Part shown: positions 22,883 through 38,000 of the stretch, in pieces
Layout of the letters: every line of letters begins with the position of its first letter
Numbering within the stretch: the first letter of the stretch is position 1
From: Micropterus salmoides
Taxonomy: Eukaryota; Chordata; Actinopteri; Centrarchiformes; Centrarchidae
DNA length: 64,000 nucleotides
Reading direction: 5' to 3'
Assembly: GCF_014851395.1 (NCBI RefSeq)
Contig: NW_024040707.1
Location: 6,236,187 to 6,300,186, forward strand
Program-made: the position numbers and the translations under genes
Notes under the pieces: model-generated
What the model was told of the DNA's origin: nothing
The model's input: the letters and a program-made list of their open reading frames with translations, nothing else
Database searches by the model: none

Positions 22883-25478
22883 AACTGTTAATCTGGCGAG
22901 CAAATCGAGAGAGGGCATCATATACCACATCACACTCTGGCTCGCCGCAGAAAAGCCATCTTCTAACAATGTACTGTTGCGATACACATATTTGTACTAA
23001 TGTCAAAAGTTGAAAGCAGTTAAGTATATGACTCCTAGTAATTCTAGACTTAGTATTTCGGCCAGTGGAGCTATATTCTCTAGCCTAGTCTTTGTGTCTG
23101 TATTACAGTCCTGTGTTAAGCCCGACGCTGTTACCTACTCTTAACCTATAAACACCTACAGCACTCGTATGCTTACTCCCTACCAATAACGGTTAACAAG
23201 TCTGAACCTCTGATTTTATTTGGTGATGGTGTAAGAGACGGCGGCGCGGCCCAGACCTGTGATGATGAGCGTAGGCCTACGCTCATGGCTGGGACAACTG
23301 TCAGCGTTTCACTGTAAATGGTTGAGTTCATAACTGAGGGGATGTCTGACACGACTACATTAACACTTACATATATAGTCAGGGTTTGTCCTTCAAAATG
23401 GCATTTCATAAGAGCTTTTTCCATGTCAATTTTGTGGCACACGATAGAGCACAAGTCATCAACATAGTAAGAAAATAAGGTGCTTCTTGTTGACTTGCCT
23501 TTTTTTAAACATAGTGAGCTCATTTCAACCTCTCTTAGTAAGTTTACAGAGATTACAATGTTCAAGGCCAGCATCTCTCAGGCAGTTATCCGTCGGTCTT
23601 ACTGCTTTTACATTTGCGGTTGTGCTACCAGAAACTGGTAAGTTGTATTTCTGTAGTCAGATGAAATCTACTATGGGGGACACATCTCATTCTCTACAAA
23701 CATAAGCGCTCTAATAAAACAATTCATTTTCTTAGAAGTCTCAGATTATGAGCGGTACACTCAGGTCCGCCGTGAGGCCTCTCTCTCTCCTGTCACATGT
23801 GATCCAACCCATAAAGCCTCTGCCGTGTTCGGCTGAGGTGCTTCAGGGCAGGGAAGTGCTTCCTGCTGGTCTAAAGTGACACACCAGAGCTCTGCGGGGC
23901 AACAGCTCTTAGTGTTGGGCTATTGTCATGACAACAGTTGCTCAATCGCCACCAGACGGGTGGAGGGATCTTTGATGCATTGTTGCCACACCTCTTTCAT
24001 ATCACTGGCTGCCTCAGTCGGCTAGCCTTATTAAAATACACTTTGGAAATAAACTTTTTAGAAATCTGAAAAGATTCCCAGGAATCCTTGATTTGGAAAA
24101 TCAGGAGTCTTTTCAGCTTCATTGCAAAGTTCTTGATTGAACGTGAGGCCAGTCTGAAGGGAACTCTGCCTAGCAGCAGTTACCCAAATTCTCATCATTC
24201 ATTTCCATCTTTTGCTGGGCAGCATTATTTTTTCCTTTTTGGCCTTAACTCCAGAAGTTGCCTCAGAGTTTTTTTTATTTCTTTATCACCTGGTAGAGGA
24301 CTGTCCAGTGTGGTTTAACATTTTTAAAACAAAGTGCTTCTTTGTTTGAAACCACTCTGTTCACATTCTGACGTCTCTCAAATAGATCTCTACCTTTAAA
24401 TGTAGTTCTACAAGTCATTATCATTTACTTATGCGTAGGGGGGCACCCCTAACAGACTGTCAAATTCACCTGTATGGGGGCTTGTTTCAAATTCATTATA
24501 TTTAAATACAACATTAAGTGCTTCTGTTGGGAAAATACAATCAAAGCTTCGGGAGAAGGGGACAAGGGAGAAGGGGAGAGAATATAATAATGCACTTTTT
24601 CTTTTGAGGAGTGGGATATTATCTTGCATACTTTGGAGCATAAGGTGCATAAATCCATGGGGTCTCTTACCACAGCTAAGCAATAGGCTATGCTACATTG
24701 GTCAAAGTAAGATAGCACGCTAATACCATGGTGGTGCAGAAGTGCTCCTGTGATAGATAACAAATCAATCAATAAAAGGGTGTTTGTTGCTAGTTTGTAT
24801 ACAAACAGTGTGTTTAGCAGTGCTGCTAGAGTTTGGGAGACAAGGGGGACTGCACAGAAGAATGGTACATCACTTTGTTAACATTTTTCCCACATATCCA
24901 GAGTCAAACTCTGAACACCTCTCTGAACTCATGCAAGAGAAACCTCACACGAGCTGGCAACAAACATCAACACACAACCGCCGACCATGGCGACCAGGCC
25001 TAGATGCTGTGAACCATGGAAACCACATCCACTGCAAGCTTAACATCTGTGTGCAGAGATTCAAACAATGGGACAATTAAAAACACAAAATAAAAAAACT
25101 GTACTGATACCCATACGTAAGAAGGGGCTTGTTTAAGTGGTGGGTCATAATGGGGGGTGGGGGCTTGAAGCTTATTTTACTCTGAGTGTGGGGAGGGAGG
25201 CATTTAGGATTTTTTGAGGGGTGGGGCGCTTACAGACTCATGGAGAAAACCTCTCTTCGTAAAACAATGTAAAACCACATGAGAAAACTAAAAAGGAAGT
25301 AACAGCTAACTGCTTTAGTCTATCACATGGAGCAGCAGAGAAGAGGAGGAGGAGCCTCATTTCACGTCCTGCTCCATGTGATAATGTGCACAGCTAGCAG
25401 ACAGGGCTACAAAAACAGGGGAAAGGCAGTCGAACACAGAGAACTCTCTCAGAGCAGTGCATCCGGCGAAGGACGCCA

Positions 25479-28400
25479 TCACTCCTCTTTCTGTAGTGCT
25501 CCGTCTGACGGGCAGTCGTCAAGGCAACAGGGGGCCTCCACTTCCACCCCCTCTGATTGGTTGTCTCTGCTGGCTAAGGCACAAGGGATTGGCTGGGCCA
25601 GGGAGGCCAGCTCCAAGGGCTGGCCGATGGCGGAGGCTGCTGAGCTGCCGTTCAGCTGCTGAGTCGCAACCTCTGGCGTGGAGCCCGCCTCCTCTGAGGG
25701 CTTTGGGGGACTGCTAGATGGGGGGGGTGGCGACGTCTGGAGGACAGTCAGACAGCATTTTAACAGAACAGCAGGAGGCATGATGGCAAGTAGGAATGTG
25801 ACAAGAAAAAGAGGGAATTTATAGCTGTGATGCTCTCTGGTGATCACTTTTCATGTAGGAATATAGATCACATGAATTAAGAGCTTTGTGTAAAAGTTTG
25901 GTCCGCTGCTCGTGTCATACCTGTGTTCTGTTGGCAGGTGCCTTTTTCACTCCCCTTACTTTTGCGGGAATCTCTTTTCCTCTCCTGTGACGAAGAAACA
26001 GAGACGTTCGGATGTGGAAGACAACCAGTATCAGTAGTTCACTCGGCCAGTGTTTAAGGATTTAAGGATTTCACACACAATAAGTACATGGTAGCGAAAT
26101 AAATCCATGCGGGCAGTTCACTTCAAGTTCAACTTTGATGAACAAATTGACGGCTCTCAACCAACAGCAATCACCCCTTTCCATTGTGACAACCTATTCT
26201 AAAGTCATCTCCTAAATGTAGGAATTTATTTTTTCCAATACATAAAAATTGTAGACGTGATTCTCATCTTCTTCTCATCTACAATTCTGAATCGACTGAC
26301 GAATGGCAAACATAGATTTCTGTAATGTTGACAGAACAAATAAAGTGGAACTCTCGCGAGGACACAGCAGCACCTGGGTAGTGTACTTTGCAAAAACTCT
26401 GAAGAAAAGAACTGTCAACAGTCTCGTCAGTTCTGGATGACGCCAGCTTTTCACAGTACTAAAGTTCCACCAGTGTATTCCACGCCGGTGGAGACAAAAC
26501 TATAACAACACACGTAGTGTAAGATGCTTCCAAATTTGATGCAGCTTAATTTTTAAATACAAAAGCTGTATCCTTTCACACACTTTCCTCTGTTTTTTCT
26601 TTTTTGGTAGGCATGTAGTGAGTTTAATCAGGCCCAGTTAGGTTAACTGCCAGACATGTTTCATATTACCCTTCAGTGGAATAAGGACAGAAGTGAACGG
26701 TTTGGCACACAGTTTACTGGAGTGGTAGAAATAGTAGTCCCATTTCTATTCATCCAAAGATTCCTACCCATACAAAAATGCAATGCAAAAGCCCTATAAC
26801 TAAATAATGTGTCAATATTTTGAATATCAACAACTAAACCATGGTCATCATAATGACAACATATGCAATGTTGTTACAACTTTGTAAAGTGGTGGTTTCA
26901 TAGACAAAAAGCTCATTTTTGATAAAAACAGCATCATCTTACTCACCCTCTTCCTGCTCCCACTGACACCACCTGCATGTTGAAACCCCCTCTCCCACGG
27001 ATTGGTTTGTTCCCAGCCCACTGGCCAACAACCATGCCCGCTATCTCCAGTTTTCCTCCCTGAGGGGGGATGGACTGAATGCCTGAAGAAAGGAGAACAG
27101 AAGTGACCAATGAGACCTTTCTTTTTATAGTCTCAAGAAGGAAACTATAGCTGTGCCCCAATTCCATACTACACAATACCTCTATACAGTATCACAGTGT
27201 TTCCCATATGTTCATTTATTTGTGGCGGCCCGCCACAATATCAACGCTGATGCCCACATATTGATTTTCATTTTTTTTTATACCAGGCTTATTTAAAATC
27301 GTATTTGATTGCAGAGCACCGTAGCGCAAATTATACCTTTGAATTTCCTTTTTGTTGAAAGGAGCTATACAAATAAAACTTGCCTTCCCATGTAAAGTCA
27401 AATAGTTATTTTTTGTTTTCTTTGTGTTTCATCACCATCCACAGTCATTTTTTTCCAGTTGTCAGCTGCTCCTCCATTTATGCATTGCATTGTGGGACAA
27501 TAGTGTACATCAACAGCATAATGCATATTGATTGTTTTCGGTATGCTCCATTTTCTTACGTCTCCACTGTGAACACAAACCTCAAAGCTGCCTAGAAGGG
27601 TGTGTAGTATGGAATTAGGATGAAGTGAAGGGGAAATCTACATCCATTTGAAGGTCAAAGTATGCTTAAAAACCAACCGGTAAAAAGAAAGCATCTCTGT
27701 ACCTGGGAAGGCTCTGGGTCTGTGCTGGGCTGGGTGATGTGGATGATGTGGGTGATGATGAGGTGGCATGCCGCCCATGGGGCGAGGTGGGTAGAGTGGA
27801 GGCATGGGGTAGAAAGGGGGCATCATGGTGGGGGGGAGGAAGGCAGGAGGTGGAAGTGGAGGGGGAGGAGGAGGAGGGCGGGACAGGTTGATGCCTTCGA
27901 GGATTGCCTGACGCATCTTCTCGACCTTGGACACCAGCTCCTCCTGCAGAGCAGAAAGAAAACTGAGACTGAGCCATCCAGGTACAGAGTTATTGATGTG
28001 AAAACACCACACAGCCCGGGAATGTCTGAGTGGGGACACGGAATAGTAGAGAAGATAAAATGAAGCTGATCAAAATTCAATCCTTTACTAAACTACAGTG
28101 CTAGTGTTTCTTTAGTTCAAACAACTCCAACAGCGAGATTCCTATGCTCTCGAGTGGATCACATCAAGTCCATTTCAGGAGTCGTATTCTCCAATTTAAT
28201 CTTTCATAAATTTCATATCAGTAATTTGAGCTTATGAACTTTATGGCCTCTAATTGGGACCTTCAGTGTTTGGATCAAGAAGCTCGAGAAAAAGGGTGAA
28301 TTTAGGAGGCTATAGCTGTTGTTTTAATGTGTCCGAAACAGACTTGAATGACCTGTACTGGCAGATACCCAATATTATAGGACTTTGATCGGGACAAAAG

Positions 28401-31400
28401 AACTGTGTTCGTACCTGCCCTTCACACATGTCTAGCAGGGCTGCCCGGTCGCGGGCGGCCCGGGCCAGTTTGCTCTGGAACAGTTTGCCGTCAAAGAAAC
28501 CCCAGGGGCAGCAGTGTTCCCATGGTAACGGCTGGCCGCACACATCATTGATGAACAGCGCTGTGTCAACGCCGGCCATAAAGAGGGAAGCAAGCTGCAC
28601 ACCTCGGGCATCCACCTTCTCCACCTAACGGCAAACACACAAACGTAACATGACAGCATTTTATAAGTAACACAGAGACGAATAGTAGAAATGCTAGAGG
28701 AAGTGAGTGCAGAAGAGTTGTGAATCATGAGGTTTTGTACACATGGTATGTGGGCGTACGCATTACATCTTGTCTCAAGGGAGACACTACCAAAATAAAA
28801 TTTGCTTGTAACACCAAAACTACTTACATTCATTTTCAAGTGTCATTCATTTTCGAGTGTAGTAAGATTAGTACATCCACCAGCACACAGTGTTTGAGGA
28901 TGCATTAGTTGTGCAACTAAATTATAAACTCAAAACTGCACAAAGGGATTTAAACAAGAGCAAAAAAATGTTAAATTTAAAAATTACAATACAAACATGA
29001 GACTTGTGTGCAGAATCATCAGGTAAAACCCTGATTTATGATTATCCAACAATAAGGGAGTGATCGTGTGAAAAGTCCTTATGGGCAAGTCATGCCACTG
29101 CAGCATCTTGGCAACACCTCTGGGCAGCTATTTCGGACCCTCAAGACCAGGCTCCTATCTGAATGGGGAGAGAGCCAGAACTGCACTTTTACTTGTCACC
29201 AGGACATAAAAACTTCATGACTAGAATCAGCAGTAAAATCTAATAAAAAAAAAAAAAATTGCTGAAAAAGTTTGACAACTTTGCCCCAAAATAATGTTTA
29301 AAAAGCGTTTTTCCCCGACCGGTTGAATTTCTACTACGCATGCGTCACTACTACCACACATGCGCAGTCGAAGTAAAACAGACCCTTACGTCAGTGGAAC
29401 CACACAATTGGCTGAAATATGATTCCCGCTTTGGCTGTTAAAAGAAGACGATTGGCTTTCTAGCGGGAGGGACGGGATAACTGTCATCCTTGCCGTTACG
29501 GGCTTTCTCCATAGAGTTGTATTGAGGATGTGATTGAGTGGCATGTCTCCTCTATAAAACGTCTGTCGTGTGTTCAGGCCATAAGTGTGCAAATTTTTCA
29601 AGCAGCATGTTACATACAAAGTCAATGCAAAGATGCAAACAGACACAAATACGTATCTGCACGAGCTGATCATTTTTAATTTCCTATCAGCGTTAAGACT
29701 CTCCTGACATCAACGAGAAACATTTGTGGGCACCCAGAGCTCTACGATTCAACGTCTTTACTGTACGGAGGACTGAACAAAAAAAGAGGCCTAGGAGAAA
29801 AGTGAGCAAAACCGTAAGACTATATAGAAAATATGTTACTTGAGTCCAGCTATCGCTTGTACTTTACTTACCCAAGTTCGTACTAGTTTTGTTGCCTTCC
29901 ACAGTACTCCCATTGGCTGTCAAGGGCAAATATTCGCGGGTTGCGAAATGTTCAAAAGAAATTCCAGCAACATATTCACTCTGCGTTTGGTCTGAACACA
30001 CCTTGAGGAGTGGGGTCTTACCTTGAGCTCCTGCAGCTGGTCGGGTTCGTAGAGCTGGCTGGAAACAGCCTGAGCCAGAAAGGCATCTAGCTCATGTCTC
30101 TGGAGGATCCTTCCCCCGGGCCACTGCATCATATACCTGACAGAGAAGGAAAACAAAGCTCACTTCAGAGCAGGAACACAGAACTACACTGTACTGATGC
30201 ACTCCACGTGCAGTTAAATTACAAGGCTCTTATACATAGGATTGAGAATTGTGCATGACAGCAGACAGAACAAAAAAAGCAGAACACTAGTTAACTGTAG
30301 CAGCAGCCTGTTCCTCTCAGACATAGATGTTTGTTGCGTCGTTTTTCTGTTGGCACTCATCAGCAAGACTGATCAGCAAGACTGATGTGTGCCAACAGAA
30401 AAACGACATGTACATGAAGGAGAATTATTCCTCTGCAGTGGCAGTGAACAAAACACATGCGCCCACTGCTTTATTCACAGATAAAAAAGATCTTTATGGC
30501 TGATGAGCAGAAACGTGAACTGTGATAAACAGCAGGGACATGGCTGTGTACGGACACTCCCCTACACACAGCGTAGAGCCTCTCGTAGTAGAACCGCTAG
30601 CTCCGCTACAACACAGGTAAGCACACAGTGACTCTCTCAGAATGGTCCCACCTCCTATCTGTCACAGAGATAGGAGAGTATCTTCTCATAGCTGGTTTAC
30701 TCTGACTACCAGCTCTACCTCATTGTCCTTGCTTCAACTGAGTGGTGGTCAGTTAGTAAGCCTTAAGTATCCACTCCACACACTACGCATCGACAAAGTC
30801 TCCTTCAGCTGTTGCGCCCTCGCTCCTCTGTTGCATCTTTTAATAGTGGGAGAGACGGTCTAGCAGAGTTTGATGGTGTAGTTACCTTTACATGTTAATG
30901 GTTCCACCTGTTCTTTGCCAGTTAATTCTTCTTTGCCACAATTAATCAATTATAAAATTTGGCGACTTTTGCAGATCAACAAACAGACTAAGAGATTTTT
31001 ATAAGAACATCCAGCAGCTTTAAACCTCCACTTATACAACACCAAAATCTTGATCAATGAGTCATTACATTTATTCTTTTAGCTGATGCTTTTATCCAAA
31101 GCGACTTGCTATACATGTCAGAGGTCATGTCACACACCTCTGGAGCAACTAGGGGTGAAGTGTTTTGCTCAAGGACACAATGGTGGATGGGTCACAGTGG
31201 GGAATTGAACCCGGGTCTGTCACACCAAAGGCATGTGTCTTATCCATTGCGCCATCACCACCCTATTAGTTAGTACAAATTAAGTGACTTATTGACTAAT
31301 CATTTCAGCAGTCGTGCACAGTGAAAATATCTGAGCAGAAATGTTGAAATATACACACTCGGTGCCTGACTCTCACTGGGCTGCTCATCACACTGCATTA

Positions 31401-31920
31401 AGGGCAACACACACACACACAGATTTTTGTTAACTAAACTACAACCAGGAGTGGTGTAGAGCACCGTCATACCTGAGCACGCAGCACATAAGCAGCAGAT
31501 GCTGTGGGACCTGTGCTGGGTTGAGGAGGGCTGGGCAGTCAGAGCGTAGACAGGCCAGGAAGGCCCTGGTTCTCCTGGAGCGGTCCTCGCTGGCACGACC
31601 CAACCACAGCCGCCGCAGGTTGGGACAGGTCCACTCCCGGAAACACAGGGCCGGAACCAGCTCCGGAGTCAGGGCTGACTTGGCTTTACCGCTGCTCCAC
31701 TCTTTGACAATCACTGGAGGAACTGTAACACAGAGGCAAGAGAAGTTTATATAAAAACAACTCAGTAGAGACAATGACAGGGTTTTCAGTGACAGGCTTT
31801 GGAGCAGGCTGGTATATTAGCGCACTCACTCCTCCAAAGCTGCTAACGGTAAAAGTGCAGGTAGGGGTTCAGTGTGTCTCTCAAATATGGGCTGTTATAT
31901 ATATATATATAAATAAATAT

Positions 31921-32015
<95 letters not shown>

Positions 32016-35000
32016 TGTATCTATTAGCAGTGATTTAATTCCCACGGTTGAGGGAACTTTTAGAGAACACAGTTTTCTCACAGCAGATATTTTTTGTTTT
32101 CATTTCAGGAAAAGCACCAGTGTAACCAATAAATATGGCTCTATTACATTTAGATATATCAGAGAGCCACGCTAGTAAGTAATTAACGGTATTATTTACA
32201 CTTCTTTGGCAAGTCATAATGTCCTCCATGGGAAAAGCCTTCAGGGTAGCATCAAAGCATCAAACTTTTTTCCTCCCCTTCCCTTGTCTGATAAGTCAGC
32301 AGATATGTAACCCATTACAAAAACAAATCTCATTCTTGAAGGGAACAGAGAAAAAACATAAGGGCAAGCGAGGACATATGATTTCACTGCTGTGGTGACC
32401 CAGTAAGAGACCAACTGAAAAAATTAAGCATGTACCACTGTAATGGCCTGGCTCAACAAAAGGGAGACACACCAAGAGAGGCACGGTGGAGGTGTTAAAG
32501 CTCCAAGACACTGTATAATAATATGATATTCTGATATATGGATCTCCATTTCCGCAAATCTCCGGTTTTCAGAGTCGACACTTCAAACTGGTGCATCCAC
32601 TTGGAAAGGAAGGTGGTCGTGGTCATATTATATTTTGTCATTTTTAACATTATTACTGATGTCTATTCTTCACCTTACCTACAAATACAAGAAATATATT
32701 ATACACTCCCTTTCCCACAAGCACAAACTCACCACCACCAGACTCTGTATCTCTGTCAATGAACTTAATTCAGGTTACAATAATTAACATTCAAGGGTAA
32801 CATGACAAAATCACCAAATGTTTTCCTGATTAGTAATGACTAATTAGCTAACCATCACACATTATACTACATATAAACACAACCAAAAAGACACCTATCT
32901 AAGTTAATTGGCTACCGAGAGGACATTATTTCAGAGCTCAGATAGTAAAGGCAGTTGTAAAAGACCAGTCTGATTCCAAGATATTCTCATCCACCCCTAA
33001 CATCTATAGTTAGTTTTCTCAGAAATCATCAATTCAAAGAAACAAATCCATCTGTGGAAAACTTAAACCTTTGGCTCAATTCCCAGGTAGAAATCTAAGA
33101 ATACATGAGTGTATGTGCAGTCCATCTGTCTACCATTCGCTCCCCAGGACCTACCTTCCAGGGGAGCCCTCTTGCGGAGAGCGAGTCTCTCCAGGCGGCG
33201 GTGTGTTTCAGCCAGACTGAAGAGGACGCCGTAGGCATACTGTCTGGCAGCACGGAACAGCAGAGAGGCAGGCGGGAGCTCAGAGTTACACTCGTCCTCT
33301 ATACACACTGGCATCTTCATCTCTCCCTGAGGGGTGCGGTGGGTAGAGGGAGAAGAAAGGGAACAGGGAGAGATATTACAGGGAGGACCAAGAGCCAGGG
33401 CTCGAGACTAATGGCGTCCTGGGGACAACAGAAATGTGTTTGGGACGAAGAGAAACATTCTCTGGGACGCAAGGGATTGTGTGCGTGTTTAATTATTACT
33501 GCATTGGAGCTGCAGAAGTTAACATGTGGATTTGTGTTGAGATTTCTGCCTGATCACAAGTATTAGGTTCCGGTTCCAGTTTGTACCTCCGATGAAGTGC
33601 AGTGCACTTGTCTCATTTAGTACAGTCTGAATGGGAGCACAGCAAAGTATAGGTCAGGTAGATTTTTAAAAAATATTATAAAATCTCATTAAATAATGCT
33701 GTTAATTTCATTATATTACGAGTTTTTCTGGACATCTCAGAGAACACAGATATGTGGGAGAGATTCTGAATGTGCAGAAAGTTTTGAACATGAACAGAAA
33801 ACCAATTAACCAATTAAATCATTCATCATCGAGGTAAAAAGGTACCCCAACAGATAACTTTTCAGTTTTGTTTTTAAGTCTTCTTGTTTGAATCGAGCAA
33901 AATAAATATGATTTATTTTATCAATTTATCATCATTTATTAACAATAGGATAATAAAGTAAAGAAACAACATTTTGTTTTTGGGGCGCTTACACTAACTT
34001 CAGGACGGTTCAAATTGTTTTTCAGGACGGTTCCGGGGAGGTGAAAAAAGTTAGTCTGGAGCCCTGCCAAGATTGATATATCACCTCCTCCTTTGCCATT
34101 TTTATAAGCCTTCTTTAATTAGGTGCCTTGAGGGCCTTGCAGAGAAAGAATACATGCTTGCAGAGACAAAGGCAGACAAAAGTAAAACATTAATGTCATC
34201 TAACTGAGGAAAACCGTTTACCTTGGTCAATATGTGGAAAATCTGGGGGTACATCAGCCCTCTTCGGTGCCTGTGCTCGGCTACACGAAGAACCTCAGCG
34301 CTAACCTAAAACGAAAAAACAAACTGCAACTTTCCAACCCAACTCTACAACTGTGCTGTGTCATTTGGTTTGAAGATGTGTGTTCAATACGGCACCTGAG
34401 GCAGAGGGGGCGTGGTTATGTCCATGTGACTCCGCGTCGCCATAGACAACAGTGAGGGAATGTGTGACCCGCTCCCGTTGCCTTGGGAACCGTCTCCAGA
34501 GGCCGAGCCCCCTCTTCCAGCAGGATCTTCCCACCGAGAGGGCTTGTCCGTCAAATGGCTGAAAGAAAGTGTTCATGGGAGTGTTTACTCATCCTGATAG
34601 TCATCGTGTGTGTGTGAGTTTAACGCAGAGCTGAAGATACTGCAGCAAAACACTTCGAAAATCGAATCGAAAAAAAAAAATACGCTGAGAGTTAGTTTTA
34701 CGGGCTGCTTCTGTCTTGTGTTGTCTGTATCAGAGTTTGACACATACACTACCACATGCGGTTTTATGTGCATATAAACAGTGCCACAAAACCACGCTTC
34801 AGCTATTCAGGGGCAGCCCTACATAACACCATAACACATTTTTTCACCTACCAGTCCTCTTGGACAATGAGTCTAAACATGAGTGTGTTGTATTGTAAAG
34901 CCCCTTAAGGCTATTTTGAGACTTGTCGATTAACGGGTCAACAAAACATGTGAAGAGATAAAAACAACAACAACAAAAAAAAGAACATGTGTAGATTGTA

Positions 35001-38000
35001 ATCCCTGCAGCTCCATCCTCCTCCTCAGTAGCTGTAATCCCCGAATCGCTAATCGGTAGCTGGGATCCTTTACAGATTAAGCTTGTTGACAAACACCCTA
35101 TTTACACCTTGTATTAACATGTGATCTTTACCCGGATAATAAACAATCCAATCCTGTCTTTTTGTTTGCGTCTGGTATTTTTCATGCGTTCTGGTTATCC
35201 TTATTTAGATCGGATCTCCACATCTGTAATTTGAGGTGGAAGCAAATCTGCCCCAGGCTCCCTTAAAAATAAAAAACAAGCACATAGTTTTGTGACTTGT
35301 TGAGTTAGGGGAAACTTTATTAACTTTATATTGTCAGCTACTCTGTCACTAGATAAATTACATGCCTTGCTAACAGCAGATCAGCTGCACCAGCAGCACA
35401 ATATTATTTCTTACTGTATCTCATTTATTTCTCACCCGTATAGCTTTCATTTTTCATGCAGTTCTGTTGTATAATTGCATATTTCTGCACTTTCAAGGCA
35501 CAGAGTACACTCATAATCAGTCACTAGAGGCGCATCTCTTTCAGCCTTCTCGCTTGATGTACAAATATCTTTAGGCATTTACATTAACATGTGTTTTTCC
35601 CTATCCAGGTAACGTGTCCAGACATAGATTACATTACCAGGTGTAAATGGGGTGAAGAGGTCAGTCAGTCAACATGTGATATAAAAGTGAATGTGATATA
35701 GAGCTGCTATGGACGCACGGTTTAAGGGGTGTCATGATAAAGTCTTTAAATATTGGTCACATCCGATACTTAAATTCCTAAAATTAAAAATTAATCAGAC
35801 AAAAAAAACAACAGGAGTCGCTCCTACATTTTGCACACCTTATTTCTTTCAAATACTGATTTTCTAAGTTTAAATTATTAACATGGTATGAATGAAAGTC
35901 TAACTGGAGAAAACGACTGAAGTTGACAAGATCTGCTACAGAGAAGACGAATCACTCTGTTGGAGTTGTTACAGGAACACTCACGGTCGTGTTGCTATAT
36001 ACAAAGAGGCAGTGTCCAGTAGATGTATGACTTGTGTTGATTTGCCATCTGCAGTTCAGCTACACTTTGCTTGCTCTGCCTTGTTTGCCTTTATACCGGT
36101 CTCAGTGAGAGTGGATTAATATGTTGGTAAAGCAAGACCTGATATTGATTTGGAAGGCAGAGCACTTTCTAATCCTTTTCAGAGATGAAATAATGTGCTA
36201 GCTTCAATTATCTGTTATAAAGGTATGGCTTTTTGTCAGACACATAAATCATAAATCTTCCCTTACAGCTTTATTCAGACATGTTAGGACTGTTATGGAT
36301 CAACGCCTGCACACACGATATGTGACTACTGGCGTGCGAGAGAAAACAGATGCACATGCTGGAGGACAACGGTGACTTAAAGGAAAAGAACTGTAATGAT
36401 ATGAAGGAAGATGAGTGTTTCTGTTCTCTCACAGGCTGAGAATCAGTGATGGATTTTTAAACTTATTTTGTCATTCAAAATTAATTCATTTTAATTAATT
36501 AAATTAATTAAAAACCATTTTGGGTACAAGGGACACTCAAACACTTCTCACAAGTGAATCCATTAATGTCATCATTTATAAAAAAACATTGCTGAGTACT
36601 GTATGAAGTCAGAATGTGCATAAGCATAGAATGGGATTAAAATGGGACTGAGACTCGTTTAATTCCTATTAGTCTGTATGTAATGCATTTTGCTGGATGT
36701 TCATTTATTTAGACTCATCTGATGTAAGAATCTAACGAACAACATATATTTTAAGAACCTGATTTTCTTGGTGCATAATAGTTAAAAATTAAGATATAAA
36801 ATGTATCATAGCGCTCTTAAGGCAAAGGAGACTACGGCAGCAACAAACATTATCCATTTATCTGCTAATTCTTTTCTCAATTAATCAATCCAAACCCCAA
36901 AGATATAAAGTTTCCAATTTTAGAAGACGAACGAAAGCAGCAAATATTTAAATTTGAGAAGCTGGAACTAGAGAATTTAGGCACTCTTTTCTTTGAAAAA
37001 ATATCAAATTGGTTTATTAAAGTTGTTGCTGATTAATTCTTTGTTGAAAATCACTGCAGCTCAAACAAGATGAAAATTGAATCTCTTTCTCTCTTTGTCT
37101 TTCACTTCGTGCTGCTGCAGTCTTGACATTAATGTTCAAATTCAATTTAGACTTTTTTTATTTAGAGAGAGAAATGTTACTAGGTGACTTTTACATGATT
37201 TTTTCCCCAGACATGAGCAGTGTTTCCCCTTCGCGCAATTGTGACCGCCGCTACTAAAATTTCCGACACTCATTTTTATATCAATGCGCTACTAATTTTC
37301 ACTCACACTGTGCGAGCACGGTAACACTCATCGCTTTGCCTGCTTCCTCTCCTCGTACTTCACAGAACATCTACGCGACAGGCGGTGCTATAACGGCAGC
37401 GCAACTCTGAATCGGGAGTGTTTGATTGTCATAGCGGCAGAAAGTGACAGTGAACGTGAGTGGAGGGAAATATTCTGGCAGTAAATGTACGGTGTCGGTA
37501 ATGGTGTGTTCTAAAGACCAAGAAAAGTCTGCCTGTTGTTTTCCCAAATGCTGATGAGCCAGAAAGCTTATACAGCAGGCCGCGTCTTTTGGCTCCTATT
37601 TAACTTAACATTAGCTCAATTTATAGAAAGTAACTGGTAGCTGTATTTTATTGCTACCTACCAGTCCAATGTTGAGATCATCATGTACAAACTTAGACTA
37701 AACTGGTATAGCCTACAGCTCTGTCCTGTAGCCTACAGACAGGTATCCTAAATTATTTTTCAGTTTTCAGATGAGTCTGAAAATGTAATTGTTAGGAAAA
37801 GAGAGGACGCTGGTGACTGGAGGAGCTGAGGTTAGTAAAGCAAATTAGTGATGCAAACTAGTCCTTTTAAGCTAATGAGGAGACGTTGCTTTTTGGATTT
37901 TAATGTACATATACAATGCACCTGAGAAGGGAGGTGGTTTCTCATGTTGCCTAATTTTTTATATAAATGTCTTCACAGATAAATGTCTAAAGCTGTAAAC

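Larger units (their letters stand above)
19500..25478 (-). other. fam120c: Probable long 3' UTR of fam120c
   Basis: The region follows the fam120c stop codon, has no exon of another gene, and is poor in transposon copies between 20.8 and 25.4 kb compared with the introns. C-rich tracts on the transcript strand (opposite the G runs near 19970, 22315, 25150 and 25725) recur. Candidate AATAAA signals on the minus strand lie near 23215, 22688 and 19530; the last would give a UTR of about 5.9 kb. Extent is inferred. Only the 3' end near 19.53 kb, just before intergenic repeats, looks like a natural limit. Confidence 0.45.

Noticed and set aside
31881..32081. Minus-strand Ser/Leu repeat frame and plus-strand Arg/Glu frame
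   Set aside because: Both are translations of the GA microsatellite.
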